A stretch of DNA of 64,000 nt from Brevibacterium paucivorans (GCF_016907735.1 NZ_JAFBCP010000001.1:310001-374000); one strand, 5' to 3'. Numbered from the stretch's first letter, positions 26,037 through 35,721 are shown. Notes: generated from the letters alone by a model not told the origin. Program-made: numbers and translations.

Positions 26037-27143
26037 TCAGTTGCTCAGGCGCTCAGCCGCTGTACGAATCGTGTCGTCCGATCCAGTCAGAGCAACACGC
26101 ACGTACTGGGCACCGCCCTCACCGTAAATAATGCCCGGCCCAGCCAAAATACCCAGATCAGCAAGGTCTGAAAGCGTATCCCAACAGTCATCACCGCGCG
26201 TACACCACAGATAAAGACCAGCCTCGGAATGATCAATTGTCATTCCCCACGCCTCAAGCGCAGGCTTCAACAGGTCACGCCGAGCACGGTACGTCTCCTT
26301 TTGCGCCACCACGTGCTCTGAGTCCTGCAAAGCTGCGATCATTGCCGTCTGCACTGGCCCCGGAACAATCATTCCCGCATGTTTACGCGTGTTCGTCAGG
26401 TCCGCAATCAAACTCTGATCCCCAGCGACAAACGCAGCCCGGTACCCCGCGAGGTTCGACTGCTTCGACAGCGAATACACACTGAGCAATCCCGTGTGGT
26501 CCTCCCCCGCAACGGCAGGCTCAAGGATCGACGGCGCTTCTGCTTCCCAATTCAGCAACGCATAGCATTCGTCACTGGCGACAACAACGCCAGCGTTCCG
26601 AGCTGCCTCGACAACCTTCCGAAGCGTCGCTTCGTCCAACACACGTCCCGTCGGGTTTGCTGGCGAATTGAGCCACACCAGGCCAACACCGTCAAGCGAA
26701 GCCCCCTCGGCGATCTCATGCGCATCGAGCTGACGGAACTCCACACCTGCGATCGTGGCGCCCATGCGGTACGTGGGGTATGCAAGAGACGGCCCGGCAA
26801 CAGCCAACCCCAGTTCTTTCAAGCCCAACAAGGTGGGCAACCACGCAACCAATTCTTTTGATCCAACAGTGGGCAGAATCGCATCAGGCGCGACTTCCAC
26901 ACCGCGTGAACGGGAGTACCAGTCCGCTATTGCTTCACGCAACTGTGGTGTACCGGCTGTTGTGGGATAACCGTGTGAATCGGCCCCTGCTGAAAGGGCG
27001 TCCTGAACGACCTGCGGCGTGGGGTCAACGGGCGTTCCAATAGACAAGTCACACAGACCCCGTTCTTCTGCCCGTGCTTTAAGAGGAGCCAGCTTGTCCC
27101 ACGGGTACGCTTCGAGGTGGCGACCGTACTGAGTGAAAGTCAT
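26037..27143 (-). CDS. dapC: Succinyldiaminopimelate aminotransferase
   Basis: A 368-residue class I/II PLP aminotransferase matching the actinobacterial DapC type: DLSIGTPVDPTP near residue 33, GYPTTAGTPQLREAIADWY near 58, NSPANPTGR near 157, DECYALL near 190, and the PLP lysine in YSLSKQSNLAGYR near 224. It makes N-succinyl-LL-2,6-diaminopimelate, the substrate of DapE encoded 7 kb away. It starts one base after the ferredoxin stop on the same strand, the usual fdxA-dapC arrangement in actinobacteria. Confidence 0.92.
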   Translation of the reverse strand: MTFTQYGRHLEAYPWDKLAPLKARAEERGLCDLSIGTPVDPTPQVVQDALSAGADSHGYPTTAGTPQLREAIADWYSRSRGVEVAPDAILPTVGSKELVAWLPTLLGLKELGLAVAGPSLAYPTYRMGATIAGVEFRQLDAHEIAEGASLDGVGLVWLNSPANPTGRVLDEATLRKVVEAARNAGVVVASDECYALLNWEAEAPSILEPAVAGEDHTGLLSVYSLSKQSNLAGYRAAFVAGDQSLIADLTNTRKHAGMIVPGPVQTAMIAALQDSEHVVAQKETYRARRDLLKPALEAWGMTIDHSEAGLYLWCTRGDDCWDTLSDLADLGILAGPGIIYGEGGAQYVRVALTGSDDTIRTAAERLSN

Positions 27144-27144
27144 G

Positions 27145-27462
27145 CTACTGCTGGGGTGGTAGAGCCGCGATGATGGGGTGGTCGGTTCCGGTGTTCCCTA
27201 CACCGGCAGCCCCACCTGGCGATCCGATTTCGTCGAAGAACTCCACATTGGCCTTATAGTATTCGGCCCACTGTTCAGGAACGTCGTCTTCGTAGTAAAT
27301 GGCTTCAACTGGACATACGGGTTCGCACGCACCGCAGTCCACACATTCGTCAGGGTGAATGTAAAGTGAACGAGCACCTTCATAAATACAGTCCACGGGG
27401 CACTCATCGACGCATGCCTTGTCCTTGAGGTCGACACACGGCTGCGCGATTATGTACGTCAC
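27145..27462 (-). CDS. fdxA: 7Fe ferredoxin
   Basis: A 105-residue ferredoxin with two cluster sites: a [3Fe-4S]-type site in CVDLKDKACVDECPVDC and a [4Fe-4S] site in CVDCGACEPVCP near residue 40. The GTG at 27462 (start of VTYIIAQPCVDL) is chosen because AGGAGGT lies upstream at about 27468-27474 and it gives the usual family length. It probably serves as a general low-potential electron carrier. It forms an operon with dapC and is divergent from the GNAT gene. Confidence 0.93.
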   Translation of the reverse strand: MTYIIAQPCVDLKDKACVDECPVDCIYEGARSLYIHPDECVDCGACEPVCPVEAIYYEDDVPEQWAEYYKANVEFFDEIGSPGGAAGVGNTGTDHPIIAALPPQQ

Positions 27463-27538
27463 GGATACCTCCTGGTTGTATGGATACTTAATAAGGTTAC
27501 TCCTACGCACGTACTTTTCCACACTTGAAAGGGCCTCC

Positions 27539-28588
27539 ATGTTTTCACCCGGCACACGTGTTGTTGTGAGATACACAGACAACGGCTCTTTGACCGACGC
27601 TCTGGGCGAGGTCCTCGAAACCACACCAACACACCTCCGCATCGCTACCAAGCGCGGGCCCGTCGACGTGCCCAAGGACGCGATCGAAACTGGTCACGAG
27701 ATTCCCCCGGCACCTACCCGCCCCGGCAAACTCCACGAAATCGTGAGCGCAGAAGACCTCCGCAAAGTCGCCGCCGCAACGTGGTCGCCTCGGGAAATCG
27801 CGTGGCTACACGCCGACAACCTCGCCTCCGAACTTCGTGGCGAAGACCCCAAAGTGCTCTCAGGTTGGCTACTGCGGTCAGCGCCGGCCACCTCGGCAGT
27901 GAACATCTCGGCATCTAACACCTCGGCGGCGGCCAACAGCGCCCTCCCCCTAGGTGACCCCGGCATGCCAACCCAGGAGGCACTGTCCCTTGCCGTCACC
28001 TGGCTCAAAGAGCGAGGCAGCACGCCACACATCCTCATTCACACCCAGGCCCATTCCAGTGAGCTCAGCCCCGCAAGTCAGCAGGTTGCCCCACTTTTGC
28101 GTGGCGAAGGATTCGTCCCATCCGAACCGGTAACCACGTTTACCGCGCCCACCGCGGAACTCGCTCAATTGCGTGAACCGGATGGCGAAATCGTCGAATC
28201 CGACACTCCCGCTCCCCTGCACTACGCGGTGTGGGGCATCGAAGAATCGGCGCGCGAGGAGTACAGCCACCTGGTTTCAAGCGCACCCCAGCACCGGATA
28301 CTTTCGGCCATTGCGACTGGCCCGGACGGTACACAGACCATGGTGGGTGCGGCGCGCGTTGCGTTCGCGATGAAGTGGGCCGTTCTTTCTCACCTAGTCG
28401 TTCACCCGGACTCGCGGCGCGCGGGGGTTGGTAGCGCGCTTGTCACGGCGTCTGCGCGGCTTGCCCAAGCCCGAGGTGTCCGGTCGCTCATGTACGAAGC
28501 TCCCGACCGCGAGCGCTCCGACTTTGCCCACTCATGTGGCATGAGCGAACACCACCGCGTGTGGATGGCGCAGCCGGCGAGCGAGTGA
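27539..28588 (+). CDS. GNAT family N-acetyltransferase with N-terminal accessory domain
   Basis: A 349-residue protein starting MFSPGTRVVVRY, with GAAAGGG upstream. Residues 1-60 form a small beta-rich module (LGEVLETTPTHLRIATKRGPVDVPKDAI), followed by an Ala/Pro-rich linker and a C-terminal acetyltransferase domain whose acetyl-CoA loop (HPDSRRAGVGSALV) lies near residue 285. The arrangement beside fdxA is common in actinobacteria. The substrate is unknown. Two ACCTCGG words lie in its middle (27890 and 27920). Confidence 0.82.
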   Translation: MFSPGTRVVVRYTDNGSLTDALGEVLETTPTHLRIATKRGPVDVPKDAIETGHEIPPAPTRPGKLHEIVSAEDLRKVAAATWSPREIAWLHADNLASELRGEDPKVLSGWLLRSAPATSAVNISASNTSAAANSALPLGDPGMPTQEALSLAVTWLKERGSTPHILIHTQAHSSELSPASQQVAPLLRGEGFVPSEPVTTFTAPTAELAQLREPDGEIVESDTPAPLHYAVWGIEESAREEYSHLVSSAPQHRILSAIATGPDGTQTMVGAARVAFAMKWAVLSHLVVHPDSRRAGVGSALVTASARLAQARGVRSLMYEAPDRERSDFAHSCGMSEHHRVWMAQPASE

Positions 28589-28618
28589 GGGAGCCCCGGG
28601 GTCAGTGAGCTGTCCCGG

Positions 28619-30295
28619 TCACGATTTACCAGAACAGGTTTGCCCTTGTTGTTCTGAGTACTCTCGGTAGAACGTATCGCGTGTGGCTGGCTGGTCCTTA
28701 TTACGGTCCTTGATGACTCGGTAGGTAAGGACAGACCCGCCGTCGAGCGACGGATAGGACACGCACCGACTGCCTGATTCTTCCTTGGGCGGAAGGCCCG
28801 CTGTCACATTCCACCGGTCCGTCGTGGAGAGCTCCACGTCGAACTGTTTGGTGCCGTGGATTTTGACGTGCGTCTTGTTGTCATTCACAAATGACTCAAT
28901 CACGATGGGTTTGTCAGTTGTGTTTGCGAAAACAAAGTTGGTTCGCGTGTTAACGATGACATCTCGGCCATCCGGGTACACGGACGGGCGCTGTGCTCCT
29001 CCATGCTGTTCGCGGATCTCGAGCCCCGCTTCTAGCGCAGCGTTAAACAGGGTTGTCGCAAGTTGTGAGTATGGGCCACTTCGCGAGTCATCCTCTACGC
29101 CACCCAGAACCGTTGGTTCAGGGAAGGGTTCGTACCCCGGTTCCGCCCAATAGGGCCCCACCGCCGCGTTGAAGTCGAACGTTTCACCCGGCTTAACAAC
29201 CGTGCCTGATATCTTCTTTGCCACATGCTCAAGCCGTGCATTACGCTCATCGTTCTGCGGGTTGTCTGTTGCGAACTGCGCAATTACGTCTGGAAGCTTC
29301 ATCGCTTCAGCATCCTTAGTGCTGAACTGAGCCCTTTGGTCGCCTACTCCAACGGAGGCTGTGTTGTCCGGCGACGAAATCGCTTCCCGCACCGCACGTG
29401 TGAGCTCGGTAGAGTCAACGCTCACACCGTCCTGCGCGGGTTTCACAACGGGTTTTCCATCCGGAAACTCGAAACGCGCATTGACAATGTGATCACCAAC
29501 GCCAGGATTTTCGTCCATGACAGCGTTGCGAAACTCTTCATCGCGGAAACACAGCTCGAGCTTGTCGTTGAAATAGCCGAACCGGCGAATAAGCTCAACA
29601 GGAATACGGAGCGTCTTCCCGCCACCCGCTTCGAGCACAACGTCTTTGTCGCCCAATCCTTGATCAATCTCGTACGCACGCGCTGACGCTTCCGCATCGC
29701 TAACGTCTGCGTTGATCATTTTTGTGGGCACTCTGAGAGTGGTCGACCCTTCTGCGTGAGCTTCCAGGATTGCTTTTTTCACCTCGGCAGAATCCACTTC
29801 CAACCCATCTTCAGAATTATCAGATGAATGAACGCCGCGAGGAGTGAAATACACCGTAGCGTTAATCGTTTCGCGACTTAACTCATGGGCTATGCGGTCA
29901 GACGTTTGAGCGAACTTCTCGTCGTCAATGCGCTTAATCAGAGCTACATTGCCTTCGTCGTATGTGGCCTTGATCCGCTTGACGATTGTCACCGGATTGA
30001 GCGTGAAGCCTGCGACCTGCCGCGCAGTGGCATCCGCATCGACAGTGATCCCCAAGTCCTCAGCTGAGACACTCGTATCACCATAGTCTCCGTCCGCGAA
30101 CACAAAAAACGAATCTTCTCTGGCGTTCTCTTTAATGGTTTGCACAACCTCGTCGTAGCTCATCCCGCCGACGTTATGAGAAACAACGCGCGTGCCGTCC
30201 AGCGCGTGACGCGTCAAGAAAAACGCGATAACTACATACGCCACAACCAGGATGCAACACACAAGGCCGATCCTGTACACACGCTTCTTGTCCAT
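28619..30295 (-). CDS. VanW family protein (first copy)
   Basis: A 558-residue single-pass membrane protein. ATG 30295 (MDKKRVYR) is preferred over one nine codons upstream because AAGGTGG precedes it. It has a membrane helix at residues 9-28, two peptidoglycan-binding-like repeats (each with a VAGFTLNPVT-type or DGVSVDSTEL segment), and a VanW domain near 355-500 (VVKPGETFDFNAAVG, SQLATTLFNAALEAG). The role of VanW domains is unknown; they occur in glycopeptide resistance loci and in wall-associated proteins. It lies downstream of a paralogue, 191 bases away. Confidence 0.85.
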   Translation of the reverse strand: MDKKRVYRIGLVCCILVVAYVVIAFFLTRHALDGTRVVSHNVGGMSYDEVVQTIKENAREDSFFVFADGDYGDTSVSAEDLGITVDADATARQVAGFTLNPVTIVKRIKATYDEGNVALIKRIDDEKFAQTSDRIAHELSRETINATVYFTPRGVHSSDNSEDGLEVDSAEVKKAILEAHAEGSTTLRVPTKMINADVSDAEASARAYEIDQGLGDKDVVLEAGGGKTLRIPVELIRRFGYFNDKLELCFRDEEFRNAVMDENPGVGDHIVNARFEFPDGKPVVKPAQDGVSVDSTELTRAVREAISSPDNTASVGVGDQRAQFSTKDAEAMKLPDVIAQFATDNPQNDERNARLEHVAKKISGTVVKPGETFDFNAAVGPYWAEPGYEPFPEPTVLGGVEDDSRSGPYSQLATTLFNAALEAGLEIREQHGGAQRPSVYPDGRDVIVNTRTNFVFANTTDKPIVIESFVNDNKTHVKIHGTKQFDVELSTTDRWNVTAGLPPKEESGSRCVSYPSLDGGSVLTYRVIKDRNKDQPATRDTFYREYSEQQGQTCSGKS

Positions 30296-30486
30296 GAACG
30301 CTTCGCCACCTTGCCCCTGCAATGTCCGCGGCCCTGTGCCGGCCGGGCCGTGTTTGTCCTACATCAAACACTACGGTGAGGACCGCCCCAGGACACCGTA
30401 CCCACGTGCCAAGCCGGCAACATGCGTTACAGCATGCGCTACAGAACGCACCAGTCAGCCAGACACCCACGAACGCGTCAGCTTTC

Positions 30487-32148
30487 TTACGAGCACGTCA
30501 CACGGTGAACAGGGTTATACACCGTCACAAAGTCATCCTTTTTGATGACCTTCCCGCTGCCGTGTTCCTTGATGGTGCGGAAGATCTTAATCGACCAGCC
30601 CTGGCGCGGCGACTGTGGTTTACACGTGCTACCGGAACCCTTGATGGTCGACGGTGACGTGTACGCGAACCGGCTCGAGGCATCCGCTTCAACGTCAATC
30701 GTCTTGACACCCAGCACCCGCGCGTGGACCTTCCCGCCTTCCAGGTACATGTCCAACACCACCGGCTTGTCCGTGTTGTTGGTGAACTTCAAGTCGATCG
30801 ACCGGTAGTCCAGCGTTGTTTCGCGCCCTTCCGGGTAGCGTGAAATGTAGCGTGAGTGAGCCTTGTGCTCGTCCAAGTCAAAGCCAGCGAAGAACGCGGC
30901 GTTAAACAGCGTGGTGGACACCTGCGAGACTCCCCCACCGAAGTCCTTCTTCATCTGCCCACCAGAGATCACACCGGCTTGTTTATATCCGGCCGAGGCG
31001 GTCCTGGGTCCCAGTGTCTTGTTGAGGCTGAACTGTTCCCCAGGCTGGAGTACCGTGCCCGAAACTGCCCGCGTTGACACCTTCAAGTTGGTGTCACGGG
31101 CCGGGCTCGAGGAGTACGGTGTCGCGAAGTCTGAGATGGTGTCGGACAGGTCGAGTTTCTCTGCGTCCTCGGTCGAAAAGTCCGCCGGTTCCGCCCCTAA
31201 CGTAATGGCAGCACTGCGATCGTCAGCACCGATCGCGTCACGCACAGCCTTGGCGAGCTCATCCTTGTTCACTGACACACCGTCGCGGGACGGAACAACC
31301 TTGGGTTTGCCGTCCACAAACTCGAATGACGCGTCGCGTCCCGCTTCACCCACATCCGGGTTGTCGTTCATGACTGTGGTTCGGAACCGCTCGTCAAACG
31401 TGAGTTCACCCGATTCGTTAAACGACCCGTGTTTAGCGATCGCCTCGGGGGTCACCGTGAGCTCTTTGCCTTCTTCGACGTCTCCTTCGACGTTCAAAGT
31501 GACATCGTCTTTCAGGGCAGGTTCGGCGACTTCACGCTTGACCTTTTCAGCGTCCTCAGTGGTGAAATCGGGTTTATTCACCTCGTCTTTGACCGTCACA
31601 GCGTCTTCCACAAGCCACTGTTCACGGATGCCCTGCACCACTAGTTCAGGGGCAACCTTCGTCCCGTCTTTTGACGGGGTGAGCTTCACCGACTTCTTTT
31701 CAAAGGCCAGCGTTGCGCTTTCTGGTTCCTTTTCGAGGTTTTTAGCAACCGCCCCCGCCGAGGTCGTCAACCGTGAGTCATCGACCTTCAGCTCTGGGGG
31801 TTGGTCAGTGCGATTGTTAAACCGCTCGTAGAGTGTGACGGGGTTGAGAGTGAAACCGGCGACCTTCTGCGCGCTGGCTTCATAGTCGACGCCTACTCCC
31901 GCGTCTTTGGGCGACACCTTGGTGTCCCCATTTCCGGACTCGACCTTAACTGCGATGTCTTCGTCAGCCTTGTCCTTGAGCGCTTCTTCCAACACACCCG
32001 GAATCTCCTCAACCGATTTTCCTGCGACGTCAACACCGGCAACGCTGGTTCCGGCAAGTGCTGCCCGGGAGGTCAAAAAGGCGACAACGAGGTAGATGAG
32101 CGCGAGGCCACACACTCCAATGCCTACAAACTTAGCTACCCGTTTCAT
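30487..32148 (-). CDS. VanW family protein (second copy)
   Basis: A 553-residue paralogue of the neighbouring VanW protein with the same order: membrane helix near residues 7-28, PG-binding-like repeats (VAGFTLNPVTLYERF, then DGVSVNKDELAKAV), and a VanW domain near 355-480 (TVLQPGEQFSLNKTLG, GGGVSQVSTTLFNAAF). The MKRVAKF start at 32148 overlaps the mshB end by 17 bases. Its extracellular part is richer in Lys/Glu than its sister's. It probably acts at the cell wall, and its biochemical activity is unknown. Confidence 0.85.
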   Translation of the reverse strand: MKRVAKFVGIGVCGLALIYLVVAFLTSRAALAGTSVAGVDVAGKSVEEIPGVLEEALKDKADEDIAVKVESGNGDTKVSPKDAGVGVDYEASAQKVAGFTLNPVTLYERFNNRTDQPPELKVDDSRLTTSAGAVAKNLEKEPESATLAFEKKSVKLTPSKDGTKVAPELVVQGIREQWLVEDAVTVKDEVNKPDFTTEDAEKVKREVAEPALKDDVTLNVEGDVEEGKELTVTPEAIAKHGSFNESGELTFDERFRTTVMNDNPDVGEAGRDASFEFVDGKPKVVPSRDGVSVNKDELAKAVRDAIGADDRSAAITLGAEPADFSTEDAEKLDLSDTISDFATPYSSSPARDTNLKVSTRAVSGTVLQPGEQFSLNKTLGPRTASAGYKQAGVISGGQMKKDFGGGVSQVSTTLFNAAFFAGFDLDEHKAHSRYISRYPEGRETTLDYRSIDLKFTNNTDKPVVLDMYLEGGKVHARVLGVKTIDVEADASSRFAYTSPSTIKGSGSTCKPQSPRQGWSIKIFRTIKEHGSGKVIKKDDFVTVYNPVHRVTCS

Positions 32149-33550
32149 TCTTCTCCTTGCGCACAACCGGTGGTTGAGACTTTAACGACGGCAGTGTAAA
32201 TGCCATAATCCCAGCAATCACCATAGGCGCAAAGAGCCACACTACGGACCGATAGAAATTCGTTATAAGAAGATCCTGCCCAGGTAAGAATCCACGCTGT
32301 CCCAGAATGAAGCTTCCAATGGAGATGACCACACCGTGAACCACCACCAATAGGGTCGAACGGTGCGACACTGCGACGTGCCACGTGCTAGCGATCAGCA
32401 TAGCCACGGCAAGGACGAGCCCCCACGGGACAATGACCGCTTGACCGTTGAGGTTGAGTGCACTCGCGTTGAGGTGCTGCAGGGTGCCCAACACGCACAC
32501 AAGCACGGCCACCAAAACGGTGTGGAGCGTGTCGGCGACCCAGCGACCAACGGACTTGCGCCCGGAGTCTTCTGGCACTTCCTGCGACGCGCCTGCACTC
32601 GCACCTTCGTGCGCCCCACTAATCCCGCTGTGAGTGGCCGCCACCTCGGCAGACCCGGATTCCGAAGGAATCTCACGACGGTGTTCCTGCGCATACTCCA
32701 ACAGGTCATGCACAACGGGCCCCGCGTAATCCGGTACGGTGAAATGTTCCGTATCCAGAATCTTCTGACCCACGTCGTTGCTGAGCGCGCAAAACTCACC
32801 GGCAACCGTGATCTGGGTGGCGTGCGCGGCCATCGCCATCGCTTTGGCACCCAAAAATTCCGACACGTCCTGCTCCACCGCAACGGGGTACGCCGCCGCT
32901 ACATACGGCACCTTCGTTGCCGCGCTGAACCCCGTGAGGTCAAACCCTGGAGCCTGCGGATCGAACGCGTCAGCGGAAACTTGCGCAGGCACCTCGGTAT
33001 GTACGACAGGCGGCGCGCCAGCCCCCAACCGCCGCAACGCTTCATGCGTGGCATCGTGGCATCGCACATGGTCTGGGTGGCCATAGCCGCCACCGGGCCC
33101 ATACGTCACAACCAAGTCTGGGCGCACGTTACGGATCACCGCACCCACATAATCGGCGACCTCGGCAACGGTGGCACTGCACAGTGCCTCCGCCGGCATG
33201 TGCGCCGGCGCAACCGCGTGCCCGTGGGCTCCCCATTCCATCCCGGAGTCTTCAAACCGCCGAGGTGGCAAACCCGTCCCATCGACAGTCCGTTCCTCGC
33301 CCAAGAAGTACGCGCCCGAAACTCCCAGCGCCGAAGTGGCTTCTGCCAGCTCGCGCTCCCGATGTTCAGCCAGCCCGGGACGGTCGCCGAACAAGTGGGC
33401 GTGGGTTTCACCGATCACTTCCCCACCCTCACCCCGGGTAGCGGTCAGGAGCACTACGGAGGCACCTCGGGCCGCAAGCGAAGCCATGGTGCCACCCGTC
33501 ATGATCGACTCGTCGTCGGGGTGAGCGTGGATAAAGAGAACAGTGGTCAT
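32132..33550 (-). CDS. mshB: MshB-type PIG-L deacetylase fused to a C-terminal membrane domain
   Basis: A 472-residue protein. Residues 1-300 match N-acetyl-1-D-myo-inositol-2-amino-2-deoxy-alpha-D-glucopyranoside deacetylase of mycothiol synthesis: zinc motif AHPDDESIMTGGT near residue 8, TRGEGGE near 36, and GYGHPDHVRCHDAT near 150. A Ser/Glu-rich linker leads to four hydrophobic helices near 350-455. The usual MshB is about 300 residues and soluble. The start overlaps the typA stop by 4 bases. Membrane attachment may place mycothiol synthesis, or a different deacetylation, at the membrane. Confidence 0.82.
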   Translation of the reverse strand: MTTVLFIHAHPDDESIMTGGTMASLAARGASVVLLTATRGEGGEVIGETHAHLFGDRPGLAEHRERELAEATSALGVSGAYFLGEERTVDGTGLPPRRFEDSGMEWGAHGHAVAPAHMPAEALCSATVAEVADYVGAVIRNVRPDLVVTYGPGGGYGHPDHVRCHDATHEALRRLGAGAPPVVHTEVPAQVSADAFDPQAPGFDLTGFSAATKVPYVAAAYPVAVEQDVSEFLGAKAMAMAAHATQITVAGEFCALSNDVGQKILDTEHFTVPDYAGPVVHDLLEYAQEHRREIPSESGSAEVAATHSGISGAHEGASAGASQEVPEDSGRKSVGRWVADTLHTVLVAVLVCVLGTLQHLNASALNLNGQAVIVPWGLVLAVAMLIASTWHVAVSHRSTLLVVVHGVVISIGSFILGQRGFLPGQDLLITNFYRSVVWLFAPMVIAGIMAFTLPSLKSQPPVVRKEKNETGS

Positions 33551-35457
33551 GAGTTTTGGCGACGCTTTTGGTTCGCGGCCTTCTGACGTTCCTTCTGATC
33601 GAGGATAACTTTGCGGATACGCACGATCGACGGCGTGACTTCGACACACTCGTCGTCGTTTGCAAACTCCAGGCTCTCTTCAAGTGTGAGCTTGCGAGGT
33701 GGCACCAAGTTTTCGAACGAGTCAGCCGTGGCCGAACGCATGTTGGTGAGTTTCTTTTCCTTGGTGATATTGACGTCCATGTCGTCCGCGCGGGAGTTTT
33801 CACCCACAATCTGGCCCTCATACACCTCGGAGGTGGGTTCTACGAAGAACGTTCCACGTTCCTGCAGGTTGATCATGGCGTACGGCGTCACCGCACCAGC
33901 GCGGTCAGCAACGAGCGAACCAGAGGTGCGGAACTCAATCTCACCAGTCCACGGAGCGTAGCCGTCGGAAATGGAGTTCGCGATTCCGGTTCCCCGTGTC
34001 TCGGTGAGGAAGCGGGTACGGAAGCCGATGAGACCTCGGGCAGGTACCCGGAACTCCATGCGAACCCAGCCGGTCCCCTGGTTGTTCATGGTCTCCATGG
34101 AGCCCTTACGTGCCGCCATCAGCTGTGTCACGGCACCCAGGTGTTCTTCTGGAACGTCGATGGTCATGTGTTCCATGGGCTCAGACAAAACGCCGTCAAT
34201 CTCACGGGTCACCACTTGAGGCTTGCCCACCGTGAGCTCAAAACCTTCACGGCGCATCTGTTCAACCAAGATCGCCAGAGCCAGTTCACCACGCCCCTGA
34301 ACTTCCCATGCATCGGGACGGTCCGTGGGAAGAACGCGCAGGCTCACGTTACCTACCAGCTCCTGGTCAAGGCGGTCCTTCACCTGACGTGCAGTCACCT
34401 TGGTGTTCTTTTCACGCCCAGCAAGTGGCGACGTGTTGATACCGATAGTCATGGAGATCGCCGGTTCATCCACCGTGATAGGTGGCATGGGACGTGGGTC
34501 TTCCAGGTCGGTAATGGTGTCACCGATCATGATGTCGGGAATACCTGCGATAGCGATGATGTCACCAGCAGAAGCTTCAGTCGCGGGGAACCTTTCGAGA
34601 CCCTGGGTTTCCAGAAGTTCTGAGATCTTGGCGGTTGAAATCGTTCCGTCGTTGTGTACCCAACCTACCTGAGCACCCTTCTTCAGCGTTCCACCGTAGA
34701 TACGCAAGAGAGCCAGACGTCCCAGGAACGGTGAAGCGTCCAGGTTCGTCACGTGTGCTTGCAGAACACCGTCGTCGTTGTACGCAGGGGCGGGAATGTG
34801 TTCAAGGATAGTCTTGAACAGTGGCTCGAGGTTTTCACTGTCTGGCAGATCACCGTTGGCCGGCTGTTCGGTTGATGCGCGACCGGCCTTACCTGAGGCG
34901 AAAATCGTTGGGAAATCGAGAACAGCGTCGACGTCGAGGTCTGGCACTTCATCCGACAGGTCGCTTGCGAGTCCCAAGAGCAGGTCTTGAGTCTCTTCGA
35001 TGACTTCGTCGATTCGAGCGTCGGGGCGATCTGTCTTGTTGACCACCACGATGACAGGCAACTTGGCAGCCAGGGCTTTACGGAGAACGAATCGGGTCTG
35101 TGGCAACGGACCTTCTGAAGCGTCAACGAGCAACACCACACCGTCCACCATGGACAGGCCACGCTCCACTTCACCGCCGAAGTCGGCGTGCCCAGGGGTG
35201 TCGACCACGTTAATAATGATGGGCTTGCCCTGTGCAGACGGCCCGTTGTACAACACCGAGGTGTTCTTGGCCAGAATCGTGATTCCTTTTTCCTTTTCCA
35301 GGTCGCCGGAATCCATCACGCGGTCAGAGTAGTCCCCGTGGTCACCAAAAACACCCGTCTGTGCGAGCATTTGGTTCACCAGTGTGGTCTTTCCATGGTC
35401 GACGTGCGCAACGATTGCAACGTTGCGGCGATCCTCACGGCGTGATGTGTGGGTCAT
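33547..35457 (-). CDS. typA: Translational GTPase TypA/BipA
   Basis: A 636-residue ribosome-binding GTPase. GTP-binding motifs are AHVDHGKTT near residue 17, DTPGHADFGGEV near 76 and VNKTDRPDAR near 130. EF-G-like domains III and V and the BipA-specific C-terminal domain (MEFRVPARGLIGFRT, SEPMEHMTIDVPEEHLG) follow. The length is normal. BipA helps 50S assembly and stress or cold growth. It heads the minus-strand cluster typA-mshB-vanW-vanW. Confidence 0.95.
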   Translation of the reverse strand: MTHTSRREDRRNVAIVAHVDHGKTTLVNQMLAQTGVFGDHGDYSDRVMDSGDLEKEKGITILAKNTSVLYNGPSAQGKPIIINVVDTPGHADFGGEVERGLSMVDGVVLLVDASEGPLPQTRFVLRKALAAKLPVIVVVNKTDRPDARIDEVIEETQDLLLGLASDLSDEVPDLDVDAVLDFPTIFASGKAGRASTEQPANGDLPDSENLEPLFKTILEHIPAPAYNDDGVLQAHVTNLDASPFLGRLALLRIYGGTLKKGAQVGWVHNDGTISTAKISELLETQGLERFPATEASAGDIIAIAGIPDIMIGDTITDLEDPRPMPPITVDEPAISMTIGINTSPLAGREKNTKVTARQVKDRLDQELVGNVSLRVLPTDRPDAWEVQGRGELALAILVEQMRREGFELTVGKPQVVTREIDGVLSEPMEHMTIDVPEEHLGAVTQLMAARKGSMETMNNQGTGWVRMEFRVPARGLIGFRTRFLTETRGTGIANSISDGYAPWTGEIEFRTSGSLVADRAGAVTPYAMINLQERGTFFVEPTSEVYEGQIVGENSRADDMDVNITKEKKLTNMRSATADSFENLVPPRKLTLEESLEFANDDECVEVTPSIVRIRKVILDQKERQKAANQKRRQNS

Positions 35458-35606
35458 AAGGTCCCTAACTGATCGATGTTCAGGCGCACATTCGCACCCA
35501 ACCGACCATTATACGATCCGCAAACCGCCGTTCGCGACTGTCTCGAATTAGTAACAAATCATTGAAACTGCAAATTCAATGTGCACAGCATCACAGTTTT
35601 CTGACG

Positions 35607-35612
35607 TAGACT
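35607..35612 (+). promoter_or_regulatory. Probable -10 box (TAGACT) of the peptide transporter operon
   Basis: TAGACT in the 264-base gap before oppA. A start near 35619 leaves a leader of about 100 nt with small GC hairpins and a good AAGGAGA ribosome-binding site at about 35710. No matching -35 box is clear. Confidence 0.35.
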
Positions 35613-35721
35613 GTCGATACTTCCGGACGGGAATCACGCATTGTGAGGCCCCGCATGTATGGCATTCAAGCAGTGCCTACGGATTCTTCATGGCGAAAAG
35701 CCTGAGAGATAAGGAGACAAG

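Noticed and set aside
32363-33586. Long plus-strand open frame opposite mshB
   Set aside because: It is a shadow frame: Arg/His-rich, no start signals, and wholly contained in a well supported gene.
35690-35720. CTGAGA before oppA as part of a TPP riboswitch
   Set aside because: None of the other conserved THI-box segments is present, and the downstream genes are peptide transport.
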